DNA of 64,000 nt from Chloroflexota bacterium. Lineage in GTDB: Bacteria > Chloroflexota > Anaerolineae > Anaerolineales > Villigracilaceae. Of this stretch, positions 1 through 8,682 are shown one piece after another. The stretch covers positions 186,001 to 250,000 of the forward strand of contig JACPVF010000012.1 in NCBI GenBank assembly GCA_016191845.1, given 5' to 3'. The first letter of the stretch is position 1, and each line of letters opens with the position of its first letter. The notes beneath the pieces are model-generated. The model did no database searches. It was not told the origin of the DNA and worked only from the letters and a program-made list of their open reading frames with translations. Position numbers and translations under genes: made by a program.

Positions 1-1355
1 GGCACGAAGGTGCTGACGCCCGCATTAAGCTTGGCCTTCCACCCGATGACCTTGCGGCCCTCGGCCAGCACGCGCTTGCACAGATCCGCGATGGCCTGCA
101 CGTCTTCGAGCGTTTCGCTGGGATGGCCGATCATGAAGTAGAGTTTGATGGTCGTCCAACCGCGCGCATAGATCTCGCGCGTGGTGTTGATGATGTCTTC
201 ATCGGAGATGTATTTGTTGATGATGCGGCGCATGCGCTCGGTGGCTGCTTCGGGCGCAAGCGTGAAGCCTGCCGTGCGGCGCTGGCGCAGTTTATCCATC
301 AAATCAATGGAGACCGACTCGATGCGCAGCGAGGGCAGCGACACGTTCAATTGCCTGCCCTGGAATTTTTCGCCGACGGCTGTCACCAGTTCGAGAATGT
401 TGGTGTAGTCGGACGAGGACAACGAGAGCAGCGCCACTTCCTCGAAGCCCGTGGCGCGAATAGCCGTGTCAGCGGCGTTGACAACCTCTTCCACGGTGCG
501 TTCGCGCACAGGACGCGTGATCATGCCTGCGTGGCAGAAGCGGCATCCGCGCGTGCAGCCGCGCATGATCTCGACTGTGACGCGGTTGTGGACGATGTCA
601 ATGTTGGGGACGATGAATTTGGTCGGCGGCGGGGGCAGCTTGGCCACGATGCGCTTGACCACGGGGTTGGCGATCCCATCCACGAGCGTTTCGATATGCG
701 AGACGGTGCCATCGTCGAGGTAGAAGGTCTCGTAGAACTTGGGGACGTACACGCCAGGGACTTTGGCCAGCGCCAGCAATCGGTCTGCACGCGAGGCATG
801 GGCTTGCAGCACGTCAAGGATATCATGGATGACTTCTTCGCCCTCGCCGATCACGAAGGCGTCGATGAAGGCGTGCATCGGTTCGGGATTCATCGTCGAG
901 TGGCCGCCCGCAATGACGATGGGATGCTCCTCGTCGCGTTCGGCCGATCGGACGGGAATCCCCGCCAGGTCCAGGGCATTGAGCGCGTTGCTGTAAAGCG
1001 TCTCGTAAGGCAAGGTGAAGCCGATCAGATCGAACGCCGACAGTGGCCGCTTCGACTCGAGCGAGTAGAGCGGAATCCCATGTTCACGCATTAGGGCTTC
1101 CATATCCAGCCAGGGGACGTAGGCACGTTCGGCCAGCGAGTCTGCGCGCTGGTTAACCTGGTCGTAGAGGATCTTCAAACCGACGTTGGATACGCCGATA
1201 TCGTAGATGTCGGGGAAAACGAGAGCTACCTTGGTGGTGGCGGTTTCCCAATCCTTGACCGTGATGTTGAGCTCACCGCCTACATAGCGGCCGGGTTTCT
1301 GTACCTTTAAGAGGATGCGGTCTAATTTGGCTTCGATTTGCTCAGGAGTTAACAT
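1..1355 (-). CDS. B12-binding radical SAM protein (TIGR03960-like), C-terminus cut off by the window edge
   Basis: The reading frame opens at ATG 1355 and runs off the left edge, so about 451 N-terminal residues are visible. The N-terminal part looks like a cobalamin-binding Rossmann region (VALVFPDIYDIGVSNVG, then VIAGGHSTMNPEP). Around residue 268 comes the radical SAM cluster motif RGCTRGCRFCHAG, that is CxxxCxxC. This matches the family that usually precedes a DUF2344 protein in bacteria; the substrate is unknown and tRNA or ribosome modification is only speculation. A TATAAT box (1363-1368 on the complement) lies 7 nt before the ATG, so the mRNA may be leaderless. The gene is divergent from the lipoprotein gene at 1525. 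Confidence 0.85.
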   Translation of the reverse strand, partial: MLTPEQIEAKLDRILLKVQKPGRYVGGELNITVKDWETATTKVALVFPDIYDIGVSNVGLKILYDQVNQRADSLAERAYVPWLDMEALMREHGIPLYSLESKRPLSAFDLIGFTLPYETLYSNALNALDLAGIPVRSAERDEEHPIVIAGGHSTMNPEPMHAFIDAFVIGEGEEVIHDILDVLQAHASRADRLLALAKVPGVYVPKFYETFYLDDGTVSHIETLVDGIANPVVKRIVAKLPPPPTKFIVPNIDIVHNRVTVEIMRGCTRGCRFCHAGMITRPVRERTVEEVVNAADTAIRATGFEEVALLSLSSSDYTNILELVTAVGEKFQGRQLNVSLPSLRIESVSIDLMDKLRQRRTAGFTLAPEAATERMRRIINKYISDEDIINTTREIYARGWTTIKLYFMIGHPSETLEDVQAIADLCKRVLAEGRKVIGWKAKLNAGVSTFV

Positions 1356-1524
1356 GGCGCGTATTATACCTGATAAGAATTGTCAGGTTGTTTGCCTTTG
1401 GCGGCCATGTGAGACCTAACCATCCCTAACAAAAGTGATAGGAAATTGGGCCCTGAATAGGCCAAAAGGGCCAAAGGCTTCAGGTTAGCGCTGGCTTAGA
1501 ATGAGCGACGTAAAGGAGTGAGCA

Positions 1525-2220
1525 ATGAAAAAGATTCTTTTGATCTCGTTAGCCTTTGTGCTGACTGCCTGCGGCGTGGTGCAACCTGTCCAGCAGGTGC
1601 CGCCGACGCCAGTTATCGCCACCGTACTGGTGACGGTCATCCCGCCCACTGAGGCTGCGCCGCCGACCGCTATTCCGCTGCCAACCCAGGCCCCGACCCT
1701 GCCGCCGACGGAAGTCCCCACGCAGGTGCCGCCTACGCCGACGGCGGTTCCACCCACGGAAGCCGTCCAGCCGACCGCGACCCAGGCCGCGGCTGCCCAG
1801 CCCACCCAGGGAAGCACGGGGCCCAGCACCTCGCCCGTGGCGATTGACCCGTCCTTCAACGGCGGCGCGTTTACCAACATGACTGCCTCGACGGGCATTT
1901 TCTACCTGCGCTGCGCGCCCAAGGATATCAAGTTCGACGTAACCACCACGAACGTGTACATCACCACCGTTGAGATGTACTTCCGCATCCGTGACAAGCA
2001 CTCCACCTACGTCCCTGAGTGGACCTGGGGCGGCACGCTCGAAACCGACGGTGGATACCACTTCTGGATCACGATCAACAGCGAGGGCGTCAACCCCGAC
2101 CTGCGCAAACAGCAGGGCTGGTATGACGTGGAGTTCGTCGGCTTGAACAAACTGGGCGACGTGGTTGGTCGCACCGAAAAGATCACCGACGTTTTCAGTT
2201 TTGCTGTGGACTGCAAGTAG
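1525..2220 (+). CDS. secreted lipoprotein with Pro/Thr-rich linker
   Basis: This 231-residue protein starts with a lipoprotein signal peptide; the lipobox is LTAC with the modified Cys near residue 16. Residues about 25-95 are a low-complexity linker of repeated PPT, PTQ and PTA units, as in cell-surface proteins that need a spacer from the membrane. The C-terminal half, about 110-231, looks like a small beta-rich domain with two Cys residues (YLRCAPK and the final VDCK) that could form a disulfide. I recognise no enzymatic motif. AAAGGAG upstream is a good ribosome binding site. A hairpin terminator follows the stop codon. Function unknown; probably extracellular binding. Confidence 0.8.
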   Translation: MKKILLISLAFVLTACGVVQPVQQVPPTPVIATVLVTVIPPTEAAPPTAIPLPTQAPTLPPTEVPTQVPPTPTAVPPTEAVQPTATQAAAAQPTQGSTGPSTSPVAIDPSFNGGAFTNMTASTGIFYLRCAPKDIKFDVTTTNVYITTVEMYFRIRDKHSTYVPEWTWGGTLETDGGYHFWITINSEGVNPDLRKQQGWYDVEFVGLNKLGDVVGRTEKITDVFSFAVDCK

Positions 2221-2231
2221 GATTTGTAAAG

Positions 2232-2262
2232 AAAAAGGACAGGCCCCGGGCCTGTCCTTTTT
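2232..2262. terminator. bidirectional hairpin terminator
   Basis: This is a perfect 15-bp inverted repeat around one central base, with A-rich and T-rich outer ends (aaaaaggacaggccc and its complement). It sits between the convergent lipoprotein and phosphoesterase genes, so it can end transcripts from both sides. Confidence 0.85.
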
Positions 2263-2269
2263 CGATTCT

Positions 2270-3697
2270 TTATGGCAGATTGAACACCCTGACAAGGAAG
2301 ACCGCCATTTGGTCGCGGAGAACAGCATTGTCTGGGCAGTATTTATTTACGTCACAACCGTCTGTAATGCCTTCTGCCGCTAATTGCTCGATCCATGCTG
2401 CAGCCCAATGCGAGATTGAAACATCAGTGAAACGGGTCCCTGTGGCGACAGGGGGATGGTAGGCGCTGCCATGGATGGCCCTTAAGAGGAAGACCGCCAT
2501 CTGATCACGGGTCACAACAGCTTCGGGGCAATAGTTTCCATTGCCGCATCCTCCGGTGATGCCTTCCGCAGCCAGTTGCTCGATCCATGCTGCGGCCCAA
2601 TAGGAAACTGGAACGTCTGCGAAGCGGGTGCCTGTAATAATTGGAGGACTGTACGCGCTGCCGTGAATACCACGCAGGAGAAATACTGCCATTTGTGCAC
2701 GCGTGACGGGGTTGACTGGGCAATAATTTAGGGGGGATGTAGAGCATCCGCCTGTAATTTGAGCGTTGTACAAGCTTATGATTCGATCCAGGGCCCAATA
2801 ATTATTTGGCACATCCGAAAACACGGATTGCATTACATATTTATCGATCAAACTCCCTGAGGTGTTGTAGAACCACACTGTAATTTTGAGGTCTGTGGCT
2901 TCCACCAAAATGGCACCATATCCACCGTTATAGCGGACCTGACTGCCCGGGACGGGTGTGCCAAAGGAGTATATGCTTGCGCCACCCAGTCCATTGACGA
3001 AGTAGGGAAGCCCATTCACCACGATACGCTCGTAACTGTGATCGTGACCCGCCATTACAAGATCAGCGCCCCAACCTGCGTAGTCCCACTGCAGGGTGGG
3101 ATTCGACCCATGCGCGGCGGATGAGTATGGGGCGTGATGCAAATAGACCAGATTCCATGGGGAGGTGGAGGTCGCCAGGCCGTTCTTTAGCCAGTTACCC
3201 TGAACCGAGTCCTGGGTGATGCCATCTGACTCGTGAGAGTCGCTGTCCAATGCAAAGAAGTGAACAGGTCCGCTGACGAAATCGTAGTAACGTTCATTAC
3301 CCGGTAAATTGAAATAGTCTAGATATGGTTGGGCATTTGTAGCCACCCAATCATGGTTGCCCAAGACCGGGAAGAACTTGTTGGTCATGGTGCCAGTGCC
3401 ATAGGAACCTGTGTAAGGGTAAATGTAACTGTGATAATACTGTCCGATATTGGCGTCGATGGTCGAGGACGCCCCGCTCGTATAGTTGTTATCCCCCAGG
3501 GTGATGACAAAGTCAGGGCTCCAGCTACTGACGAGGGTAGCCACTGCGGCTTCGTTTGGCCCTGCCAGCCCATAATCTCCAATCACGGCAAACCGAATGG
3601 GGGTGAGGGATGTTGGCGATGCGTGCACTTCTGCCCATTGACTGGGGAGAACGAATAATACCAGGCCGATGAGGAATAACCCTAGTTCCTTTCTCAC
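2270..3697 (-). CDS. secreted calcineurin-like metallophosphoesterase with three SLH domains
   Basis: The 475-residue protein has a signal peptide (cleavage near residue 26). Metal-binding blocks of the calcineurin-like fold are all present: GDYG (40-43), GDNN (68-71), GNHD (113-116), HHAPYSS near 187 and GHDHSYER near 217. This part resembles purple-acid-phosphatase-like enzymes. From about residue 290 there are three S-layer homology repeats, each with the pattern FxDVxxxxWAAxWIEQLAAEGIT and a YCPxxxVTRxQMAVFLLR block, which would anchor the enzyme non-covalently to the cell envelope. Likely role: extracellular phosphate ester hydrolysis. The substrate cannot be read from sequence. Confidence 0.9.
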   Translation of the reverse strand: MRKELGLFLIGLVLFVLPSQWAEVHASPTSLTPIRFAVIGDYGLAGPNEAAVATLVSSWSPDFVITLGDNNYTSGASSTIDANIGQYYHSYIYPYTGSYGTGTMTNKFFPVLGNHDWVATNAQPYLDYFNLPGNERYYDFVSGPVHFFALDSDSHESDGITQDSVQGNWLKNGLATSTSPWNLVYLHHAPYSSAAHGSNPTLQWDYAGWGADLVMAGHDHSYERIVVNGLPYFVNGLGGASIYSFGTPVPGSQVRYNGGYGAILVEATDLKITVWFYNTSGSLIDKYVMQSVFSDVPNNYWALDRIISLYNAQITGGCSTSPLNYCPVNPVTRAQMAVFLLRGIHGSAYSPPIITGTRFADVPVSYWAAAWIEQLAAEGITGGCGNGNYCPEAVVTRDQMAVFLLRAIHGSAYHPPVATGTRFTDVSISHWAAAWIEQLAAEGITDGCDVNKYCPDNAVLRDQMAVFLVRVFNLP

Positions 3698-3786
3698 GCG
3701 ACACTCCTTCCAGGAAAACGACTAAGGAATTTAACACTGTGCGATAAAACAGGATACCTTCATTATACCGAGAAGCCTGCAATGAT

Positions 3787-3824
3787 AAAAATCCCCAGAC
3801 AGTACAAACTGCCCGGGGATTTTT
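3787..3824. terminator. hairpin terminator
   Basis: An inverted repeat (aaaaatcccc and ggggattttt, 18-nt loop) lies just past the stop of the bactofilin-like gene. On the minus strand it is followed by a U-run. It separates that gene from the phosphoesterase downstream. Confidence 0.75.
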
Positions 3825-3844
3825 TTATGTTAGGAAGAATTGTG

Positions 3845-5182
3845 TTACGCAGTGCGGGGTTCCATGGCCTCGCGTCCCCAGATCCACAGGGCGCCCAGGC
3901 CGAAGAGGACCACCGCAAAGTTGACCAGCCAGCCCAATGCGCCGATGGGGAGCAGCGGGAAACTCAGCAGGCCGATGCCCAGTACGAGGATCACGATGCC
4001 GAGGATGGACGGCCAATACTTGTGTTCCGCCGCCGACGGGCTGACGCGGGCCAGGATCCAGCGGCCGATGTTCTCACCGACCACGATCTTGGTCAGGTAC
4101 GAGGTGACCAGCACGAAGCCCACGATCAGGCCGAACAGGGACAGCAGGCCAACCCACACGATGGTCCCGCTCACTCCGCCCAGCGAGAGCATGCCAAAGA
4201 CGATTCCACCCAACACCGTGAACAGGATCAGGCACAAGATGGCGAAGAAGAACGCCGCCCACGCGATGGCACCCCATCCCAGGCTGGGCCAGGGTTGAGC
4301 ACGCAGAGCCGCAGGCAGAGCCTTCATAAACTTGGGGAACAGCCAGCCCAGCACAAGGCTGAACAGGATCAGGGTGATCATTGTGCGTAACATGCCCAAG
4401 CCCCAGGTGCCCAATTTCTCGGCAGCAGTCGGCTGATGGACAGCTACAGTGGCTTCCACTGGGGGAGCAGTACGGGTGATCTTTCCACTCACTACGCCGC
4501 TCGGGACGGGCAGGTCGATGGTGCTGGTGTAGTCGAGGTCACCTTGGATGGACGAGTCCTTGCTGATGGTCAGGCCCGTTTTGACGCGCGGGATGGAAAT
4601 CGGCACGTTGGTCATGGTCATGTTGACGGGGACATCCACGTTGTCCTCGGTGGCGTCCACATAGGCCTTTACGTCCCCGCCTACGCCGCCATCCAACTCA
4701 AATGCGCTGGTGCCCGCCAACACGTTTCGGCCGACGTCGCCCGCCAGCAGAACCTGGGCGCTGCCGACCACCACGTCGCCGCCAATCGTGGATCCCGTCT
4801 GGACCTCCAGGCTGGCGCCCGCGGCCACCACATCCCCGCCGACTTCCGCCCCCTCGCTCACACGCAGAGCCGCGCCCGCGATGCGGGCGTCGTCCATCAC
4901 CTTGCCGTTGATGATCACGGCCTGCCCCGCGGCGACCAGGTCGCCCTCCACGGTGCCATTGATGGTGATGATCGACCCCACTGCATATACATCACCCTTG
5001 ACGGTCCCGTCTAGGGTGAAGGTTTCGGCTGAGACATAGAGATCGTCGTTGATGACCTCGCCCTTCCCGATGGTCACGTCTTGACCCGTGCGCCCGTCGA
5101 AGGCGTAGGCAGGACTAGCAAATACGGCAGCCACCAGGGCTGTCAGCATGAACAGAGACAAAAACTTACGGAGGTGTTTCAT
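3845..5182 (-). CDS. bactofilin-like beta-helix protein with C-terminal membrane domain
   Basis: The start is ATG 5182: it has AAGGAG upstream and gives a clean Sec signal peptide ending in PAYA. The mature N-terminal half (about 30-215) is built of short repeats such as GTVKGDVYAVGSIITINGTV and GGDVVVGSAQ, the pattern of bactofilins / polymer-forming cytoskeletal proteins and right-handed beta-helices. The C-terminal half (about 270-440) has five to six hydrophobic segments. The protein is 445 residues, far longer than a classic cytoplasmic bactofilin of about 120-200 residues. With a signal peptide, the beta-helix would lie outside the membrane. Role inferred: envelope scaffold. Confidence 0.8.
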   Translation of the reverse strand: MKHLRKFLSLFMLTALVAAVFASPAYAFDGRTGQDVTIGKGEVINDDLYVSAETFTLDGTVKGDVYAVGSIITINGTVEGDLVAAGQAVIINGKVMDDARIAGAALRVSEGAEVGGDVVAAGASLEVQTGSTIGGDVVVGSAQVLLAGDVGRNVLAGTSAFELDGGVGGDVKAYVDATEDNVDVPVNMTMTNVPISIPRVKTGLTISKDSSIQGDLDYTSTIDLPVPSGVVSGKITRTAPPVEATVAVHQPTAAEKLGTWGLGMLRTMITLILFSLVLGWLFPKFMKALPAALRAQPWPSLGWGAIAWAAFFFAILCLILFTVLGGIVFGMLSLGGVSGTIVWVGLLSLFGLIVGFVLVTSYLTKIVVGENIGRWILARVSPSAAEHKYWPSILGIVILVLGIGLLSFPLLPIGALGWLVNFAVVLFGLGALWIWGREAMEPRTA

Positions 5183-5204
5183 GGGAACTCCTTGTGAAAA
5201 TAAA

Positions 5205-5244
5205 CGACTTCCTCTTTCCATACGAAAATGGAAAAGGGAAGTCG
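5205..5244 (-). terminator. hairpin between ankyrin and bactofilin-like genes
   Basis: An imperfect inverted repeat (cgacttcc-ctttccat against its complement) is followed on the minus strand by GTTTATTTT. It lies after the ankyrin gene and 22 nt before the ATG at 5182, so it could terminate the upstream gene or attenuate the downstream one. Confidence 0.6.
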
Positions 5245-5268
5245 CAATTTTTCGGGACGAAAATTTGC

Positions 5269-5961
5269 CTACAGACCTGTACGCCTGGCGCGCGTACGGC
5301 GGGTGATGCCTTCAAGCAGCAGTTTGGCTGCTTCCTGCTGGTTGGCCTCCAATGCCACGTCTACAGGCAGTTTGCCATCGTTGCTGCGGGCATCCAGGTC
5401 ACCGCCGCCGAAGATCAGGGCGCGGACCATGTCCAGGTTGCCATGCTGCGCCGCGGCATGCATGGGGGTGAAGCCGCCCTGTTCGCGGCAGTTCGGGTCC
5501 GCGCCGTTCGCCAAGAGCAGGTCCACGATGTGGATGTGGTTTCCCGCCGCAGCCGATTGGAGCGGCGTGGCCTGCAGCGCGTTGCGTGATGGCGAGTTTA
5601 CCGCCGCCCCCGCGCGGATGAGATAACGAGCCGTCTCGTAGTGCCCGAAGAAGCAGGCCAGCCCCAGTGGGTCGAAGCCGTCTTCGGCGTGCTGTTTTAC
5701 CAGCTCGGGTTCGTGCGCCAGGATGCGGATGACGTGCTCGGTCTTGCCTGTGGCGGCCGCCTCGTAGACGGTCAACGACACCTTCTTGCTTGCCAGGAAA
5801 TCGGCCAGCTTTGGGTGGTGATGGTAGGCGGCTACCAGCACTGGGCTAAGCTTGCCTTCGTTGGCGTGAATCAGGCTCGGATCCTCAGCCAGCAGGTGCT
5901 TGACCTCCTCCACGTGGCCCTTCTTGATGGCTTCAAAAAATTTAGCCGTCTTCATGGGCAC
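5269..5961 (-). CDS. ankyrin-repeat protein
   Basis: This 230-residue protein consists almost entirely of ankyrin repeats, about six. Typical units are TPMHAAAQHGNLDMVRALI and TPLQSAAAGNHIHIVDLLL, ending near the KLLLEGI segment. There is no signal peptide or membrane segment, so it should be cytoplasmic and act in protein-protein contact. The start is uncertain: GTG 5961 and ATG 5955 are two codons apart, and neither has a strong ribosome binding site. A TATAAT-like box (6045-6050 on the complement) lies about 85 nt upstream. The partner is unknown. Confidence 0.9.
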   Translation of the reverse strand: MPMKTAKFFEAIKKGHVEEVKHLLAEDPSLIHANEGKLSPVLVAAYHHHPKLADFLASKKVSLTVYEAAATGKTEHVIRILAHEPELVKQHAEDGFDPLGLACFFGHYETARYLIRAGAAVNSPSRNALQATPLQSAAAGNHIHIVDLLLANGADPNCREQGGFTPMHAAAQHGNLDMVRALIFGGGDLDARSNDGKLPVDVALEANQQEAAKLLLEGITRRTRARRTGL

Positions 5962-6142
5962 CCATCCAGGCGCGGAGGTTCGAGAATTGAATTATGAGAG
6001 GTTTGGCAATCAAACATGAAAAAGCCCTCGGAATGAATTGCCCTATTATATCCCCGACTGGAAAATCGCCCCACACGGATTTCATTTCCGCTTGGTTGCA
6101 AGCGATTCCCCCGTATCTTGGACCCTTGGTCCGCTTCCGTTT

Positions 6143-6640
6143 TCAGGCCAATTCCGCCGCTTTGGGCGCTACCAGCCAACCGTGCGCCCGTTCGACCGCC
6201 TCAGTAACCAGCGAGCCCGTGAACGGCGAAAGGTTTTCTTCAAAGCCGAATTCGTAGCCGCGGACGGAGACGAGAATCGCTTCGGGAACTCTTTCGTATA
6301 GCGAATCGCACATGGACAGCAACATTTCGGGGGTCAGGTGATGGGTGAATGGCGAGGTCTGATATTCGGGAGCCAGCTCCACGAGCTGAACATTATCGGG
6401 GATGTTGCCCGTGTGCGCATCCACGAAGCAGACTCGGTCAAAGGTGGAAATATCCTCGGCCATTTCAGGCGTGAGCTGAAGGTGGAAGGCGAAGGTCGTG
6501 CCGGGCGCGGAGGGCAGGGGATCCTCCCACGAGGTGGAGGTCTCGAGTCCCAGCTGGCTGGCAAGGTTCGTCAGCACGTGCCAGGCCACACCATCGTCTT
6601 GTCGATCAGGGTTTCCATATCCAATGAAGAGAGTGTTCAT
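6143..6640 (-). CDS. [NiFe] hydrogenase maturation endopeptidase (HycI/HyaD/HoxW type)
   Basis: The family processes the C-terminus of the large subunit after nickel insertion. The start chosen is ATG 6640, giving MNTLFIGYGNPDRQDDGVAW; an in-frame ATG 15 nt upstream is possible. The GYGNPDRQDDG motif contains the first metal-binding acidic residue of the peptidase fold, CFVDAHTG near residue 85 supplies the second, and the His in FTHHLTPE is a likely third ligand. The product is 165 residues, normal for the family. It is the last gene of the hydrogenase cluster, 56 nt after the large subunit and separated from it by a perfect palindrome. Confidence 0.9.
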   Translation of the reverse strand: MNTLFIGYGNPDRQDDGVAWHVLTNLASQLGLETSTSWEDPLPSAPGTTFAFHLQLTPEMAEDISTFDRVCFVDAHTGNIPDNVQLVELAPEYQTSPFTHHLTPEMLLSMCDSLYERVPEAILVSVRGYEFGFEENLSPFTGSLVTEAVERAHGWLVAPKAAELA

Positions 6641-6653
6641 AGCATCACCATTC

Positions 6654-6686
6654 AACGTAGGGGTGGCAGCCTGCCACCCCTACGTT
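6654..6686. repeat. palindromic GTAGGGG-type repeat
   Basis: A perfect inverted repeat with 16-bp arms around one base (core gtaggggtggcag) sits between the large-subunit stop and the protease start. It resembles the palindrome at 32248 in its outer arms (gtagggg...cccctac), which suggests a dispersed family. It may also trim or stabilise the operon mRNA. Confidence 0.7.
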
Positions 6687-6696
6687 TATGTGTTAA

Positions 6697-8121
6697 TTAA
6701 TCACGCGTAATCGTCTGAACGACCTGTCCTTCAGGGCTGAGGACTTCGATCTGGATCGGCATCTGGCCGACCGCGTGGGTGGAGCAGGACAGGCATGGGT
6801 CGTGCGCGCGGACGGCGGCTTCGACGCGGTTGAGCATGCCTTCCTTGACTTCGCCGCCCACGATGTAGGTCTTGGCCACGCTGTCGACCGCGGTGCTCAT
6901 GGCCCAGTTGTTGTGACCCGTGGCCACGATCAGGTTGACGGCGGTCAGCTTGCCCGTGTCGTCGGCCTTGTAGTGGTGGATGAGCGTACCGCGCGGCGCT
7001 TCGAGGATGCCGATGCCCTCGCCCCGATAGTCCTTGCGGGTGTTGAGGATGTCGGTGCTGAGGATGTCGGGGTCGTCGAGCAATTCGCTTACGCGCTCGA
7101 TGCAGTAGATGACCTCGATCATGCGCGCATAGTGGAAGTACAGCGTCTGCCCGACGGGGTTGCCGCCGTTGAGCGTCTTGAACAGTTTGTGTTCTTCGCC
7201 AGCGATGGGCGTGCCGATGCTCTTGACCGCGTTCATGCGACCCAGCGGACCAACGCGATAGACGCCTTCGGGGAAGCTCATCTTCTTGTAGTATGGGAAC
7301 TTGAGGTACGACCAGTTCTCGACGTGTTCAGCAATGTAATCGAGATAATCGCTGCCAGGGAACTTTTCGAGCTGCTTGCCTTCGCGATCCACCAGGCGGA
7401 TGTTGCCATCGTAGAGGTTGAGGCTGTCGTCAGGGTTGACGATGCTCATGTAGCCGCTCTTCAACACGGCGAACTTGTTGATGTCCTCCATGTTGCGCTC
7501 GGCCCAGTCCTTCATGATGCTGACGCCCATTCTGGCGGTTTCGAGATTGGCCTCGATGCCCGCGCGGATGGCGTCACGCTCGCTGGCTTGCAGCGCCTTG
7601 TTGACGCCGCCCGCCACGGCAAAGTTCGGGTGGATGCGGCGTCCGCCCAGGGTGCGGATGATCTCCTGCCCGAAGCGGCGCAGGCCCACGGCCTTGAGCG
7701 CGATCTCAGGCGCGGTGTGCGCCAGACCGATCACGTTGCGGACGGCGGGGTCGGCGTCGAAGCCGAGCAGCAGGTCGGGGCCAGAGAGCTCGAAGAAGTG
7801 CATGCCGTTGCTCTGGATGACCTGTCCCATGTGCATCAGTTCGCGCAGCAAATTGGCAGGACGTGGGGCAGGGCTGCCCTGCAACGCGTCGGCAGCCTTG
7901 GCGGCGGCCAGGTGGTGGCTGACGGGGCAGATGCCGCAGATGCGCGGCGTGATGTAGGGCATTTCAAAATAAGGGCGACCTTCGCAGAACTTCTCGAAGC
8001 CGCGGAATTCGTTGATGTGTAAATAGGCGTGCTCGACCGAGCCATCATCCTTCATGTGGATGGTGACCTTGGCATGTCCTTCGATACGGGTAACGGGTTC
8101 GATGGTGATTTTTTGAGTCAT
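6697..8121 (-). CDS. hoxH: [NiFe] hydrogenase large subunit, group 3d-like (HoxH type)
   Basis: This is the catalytic subunit that binds the Ni-Fe(CN)2CO centre and interconverts H2 with protons and electrons. The two ligand motifs are intact: RICGICPVSHH near residue 62 (CxxC) and DPCLSCSTH near residue 447 (CxxC). Cleavage by the maturation protease would occur after the His of DPCLSCSTH, removing about 25 residues. GICPVSHH is typical of HoxH-type NAD(P)-coupled enzymes. Length 474 is normal. The ligand codons are all Cys, with no UGA. It lies 9 nt after the small subunit and is certainly cotranscribed with the diaphorase genes. Confidence 0.95.
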   Translation of the reverse strand: MTQKITIEPVTRIEGHAKVTIHMKDDGSVEHAYLHINEFRGFEKFCEGRPYFEMPYITPRICGICPVSHHLAAAKAADALQGSPAPRPANLLRELMHMGQVIQSNGMHFFELSGPDLLLGFDADPAVRNVIGLAHTAPEIALKAVGLRRFGQEIIRTLGGRRIHPNFAVAGGVNKALQASERDAIRAGIEANLETARMGVSIMKDWAERNMEDINKFAVLKSGYMSIVNPDDSLNLYDGNIRLVDREGKQLEKFPGSDYLDYIAEHVENWSYLKFPYYKKMSFPEGVYRVGPLGRMNAVKSIGTPIAGEEHKLFKTLNGGNPVGQTLYFHYARMIEVIYCIERVSELLDDPDILSTDILNTRKDYRGEGIGILEAPRGTLIHHYKADDTGKLTAVNLIVATGHNNWAMSTAVDSVAKTYIVGGEVKEGMLNRVEAAVRAHDPCLSCSTHAVGQMPIQIEVLSPEGQVVQTITRD

Positions 8122-8130
8122 GGGATACTC

Positions 8131-8673
8131 CTAATGCCAGTGCAGGTTCTCGTCTTTGATCTCAGGCATGCGGCCTTCGGCCAGTTCCTTCAAGACGTAG
8201 TAGATCACATCGGGGTCGGGCGGGCAGCCAGGGACGTGCAGTTCGACGGGCACCACTTCGTGGACGGCGCGCACGTTGCTCATCACGGCCAGCTCGGGGT
8301 CGCTGGGGATGATGCCGCTCTCGTCGTTGCTTTCTGCTTCGATGTAGGCGCGCTTGAGCGCTTCCTGCGTGCCGCACATGTTGCGCAGGGCAGGCACGCC
8401 GCCAAACACGGCGCAGTCACCGAACGCCACCAGGATCTTGCAGCGTGAGCGCATGCGATGGGCCACTTCCTCGTTCGACGAGTTGTTGATGCCGCCTTCG
8501 AGGATGCCCACGTCCACACCGCTCTCGTCAGGTTCCTTCAGGTCGGTGATCGGCGTGGCGCGGATGTCGGCCAGTTCGGCGATCTCCAGCAGGCGCTCGT
8601 CGATATCCAGTAAAGACATGTGACAGCCCGAGCAGCCAGCCATCCAGTCAGAAGCGATCTTCGGTTTCGTCAT
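8131..8673 (-). CDS. hoxY: [NiFe] hydrogenase small subunit (HoxY type)
   Basis: This 180-residue protein carries the proximal [4Fe-4S] cluster that passes electrons from the Ni-Fe site. Visible ligands are WMAGCSGCHMSLL (CxxC near residues 14-17), AFGDCAVFGG near 85 and PGCPPDPD near 150. Size and lack of medial and distal cluster domains fit the short HoxY/MvhG class, not the membrane-bound group 1 enzymes. No Tat signal is present, so the enzyme is cytoplasmic. It is spaced 9 nt from its neighbours on both sides. Confidence 0.95.
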   Translation of the reverse strand: MTKPKIASDWMAGCSGCHMSLLDIDERLLEIAELADIRATPITDLKEPDESGVDVGILEGGINNSSNEEVAHRMRSRCKILVAFGDCAVFGGVPALRNMCGTQEALKRAYIEAESNDESGIIPSDPELAVMSNVRAVHEVVPVELHVPGCPPDPDVIYYVLKELAEGRMPEIKDENLHWH

Positions 8674-8682
8674 GATGCACCT

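Noticed and set aside
1549-2328. 259-residue minus-strand open frame over the lipoprotein gene
   Set aside because: It is a shadow of the Pro/Thr-rich repeats (Arg/Gly-rich on the other strand) with no start signal.
6775-8022. 415-residue plus-strand open frame
   Set aside because: Antisense shadow of the hydrogenase large-subunit gene.
6697-8121. Possible selenocysteine in the hydrogenase large subunit
   Set aside because: Both CxxC ligand motifs are coded by ordinary Cys codons with no UGA.
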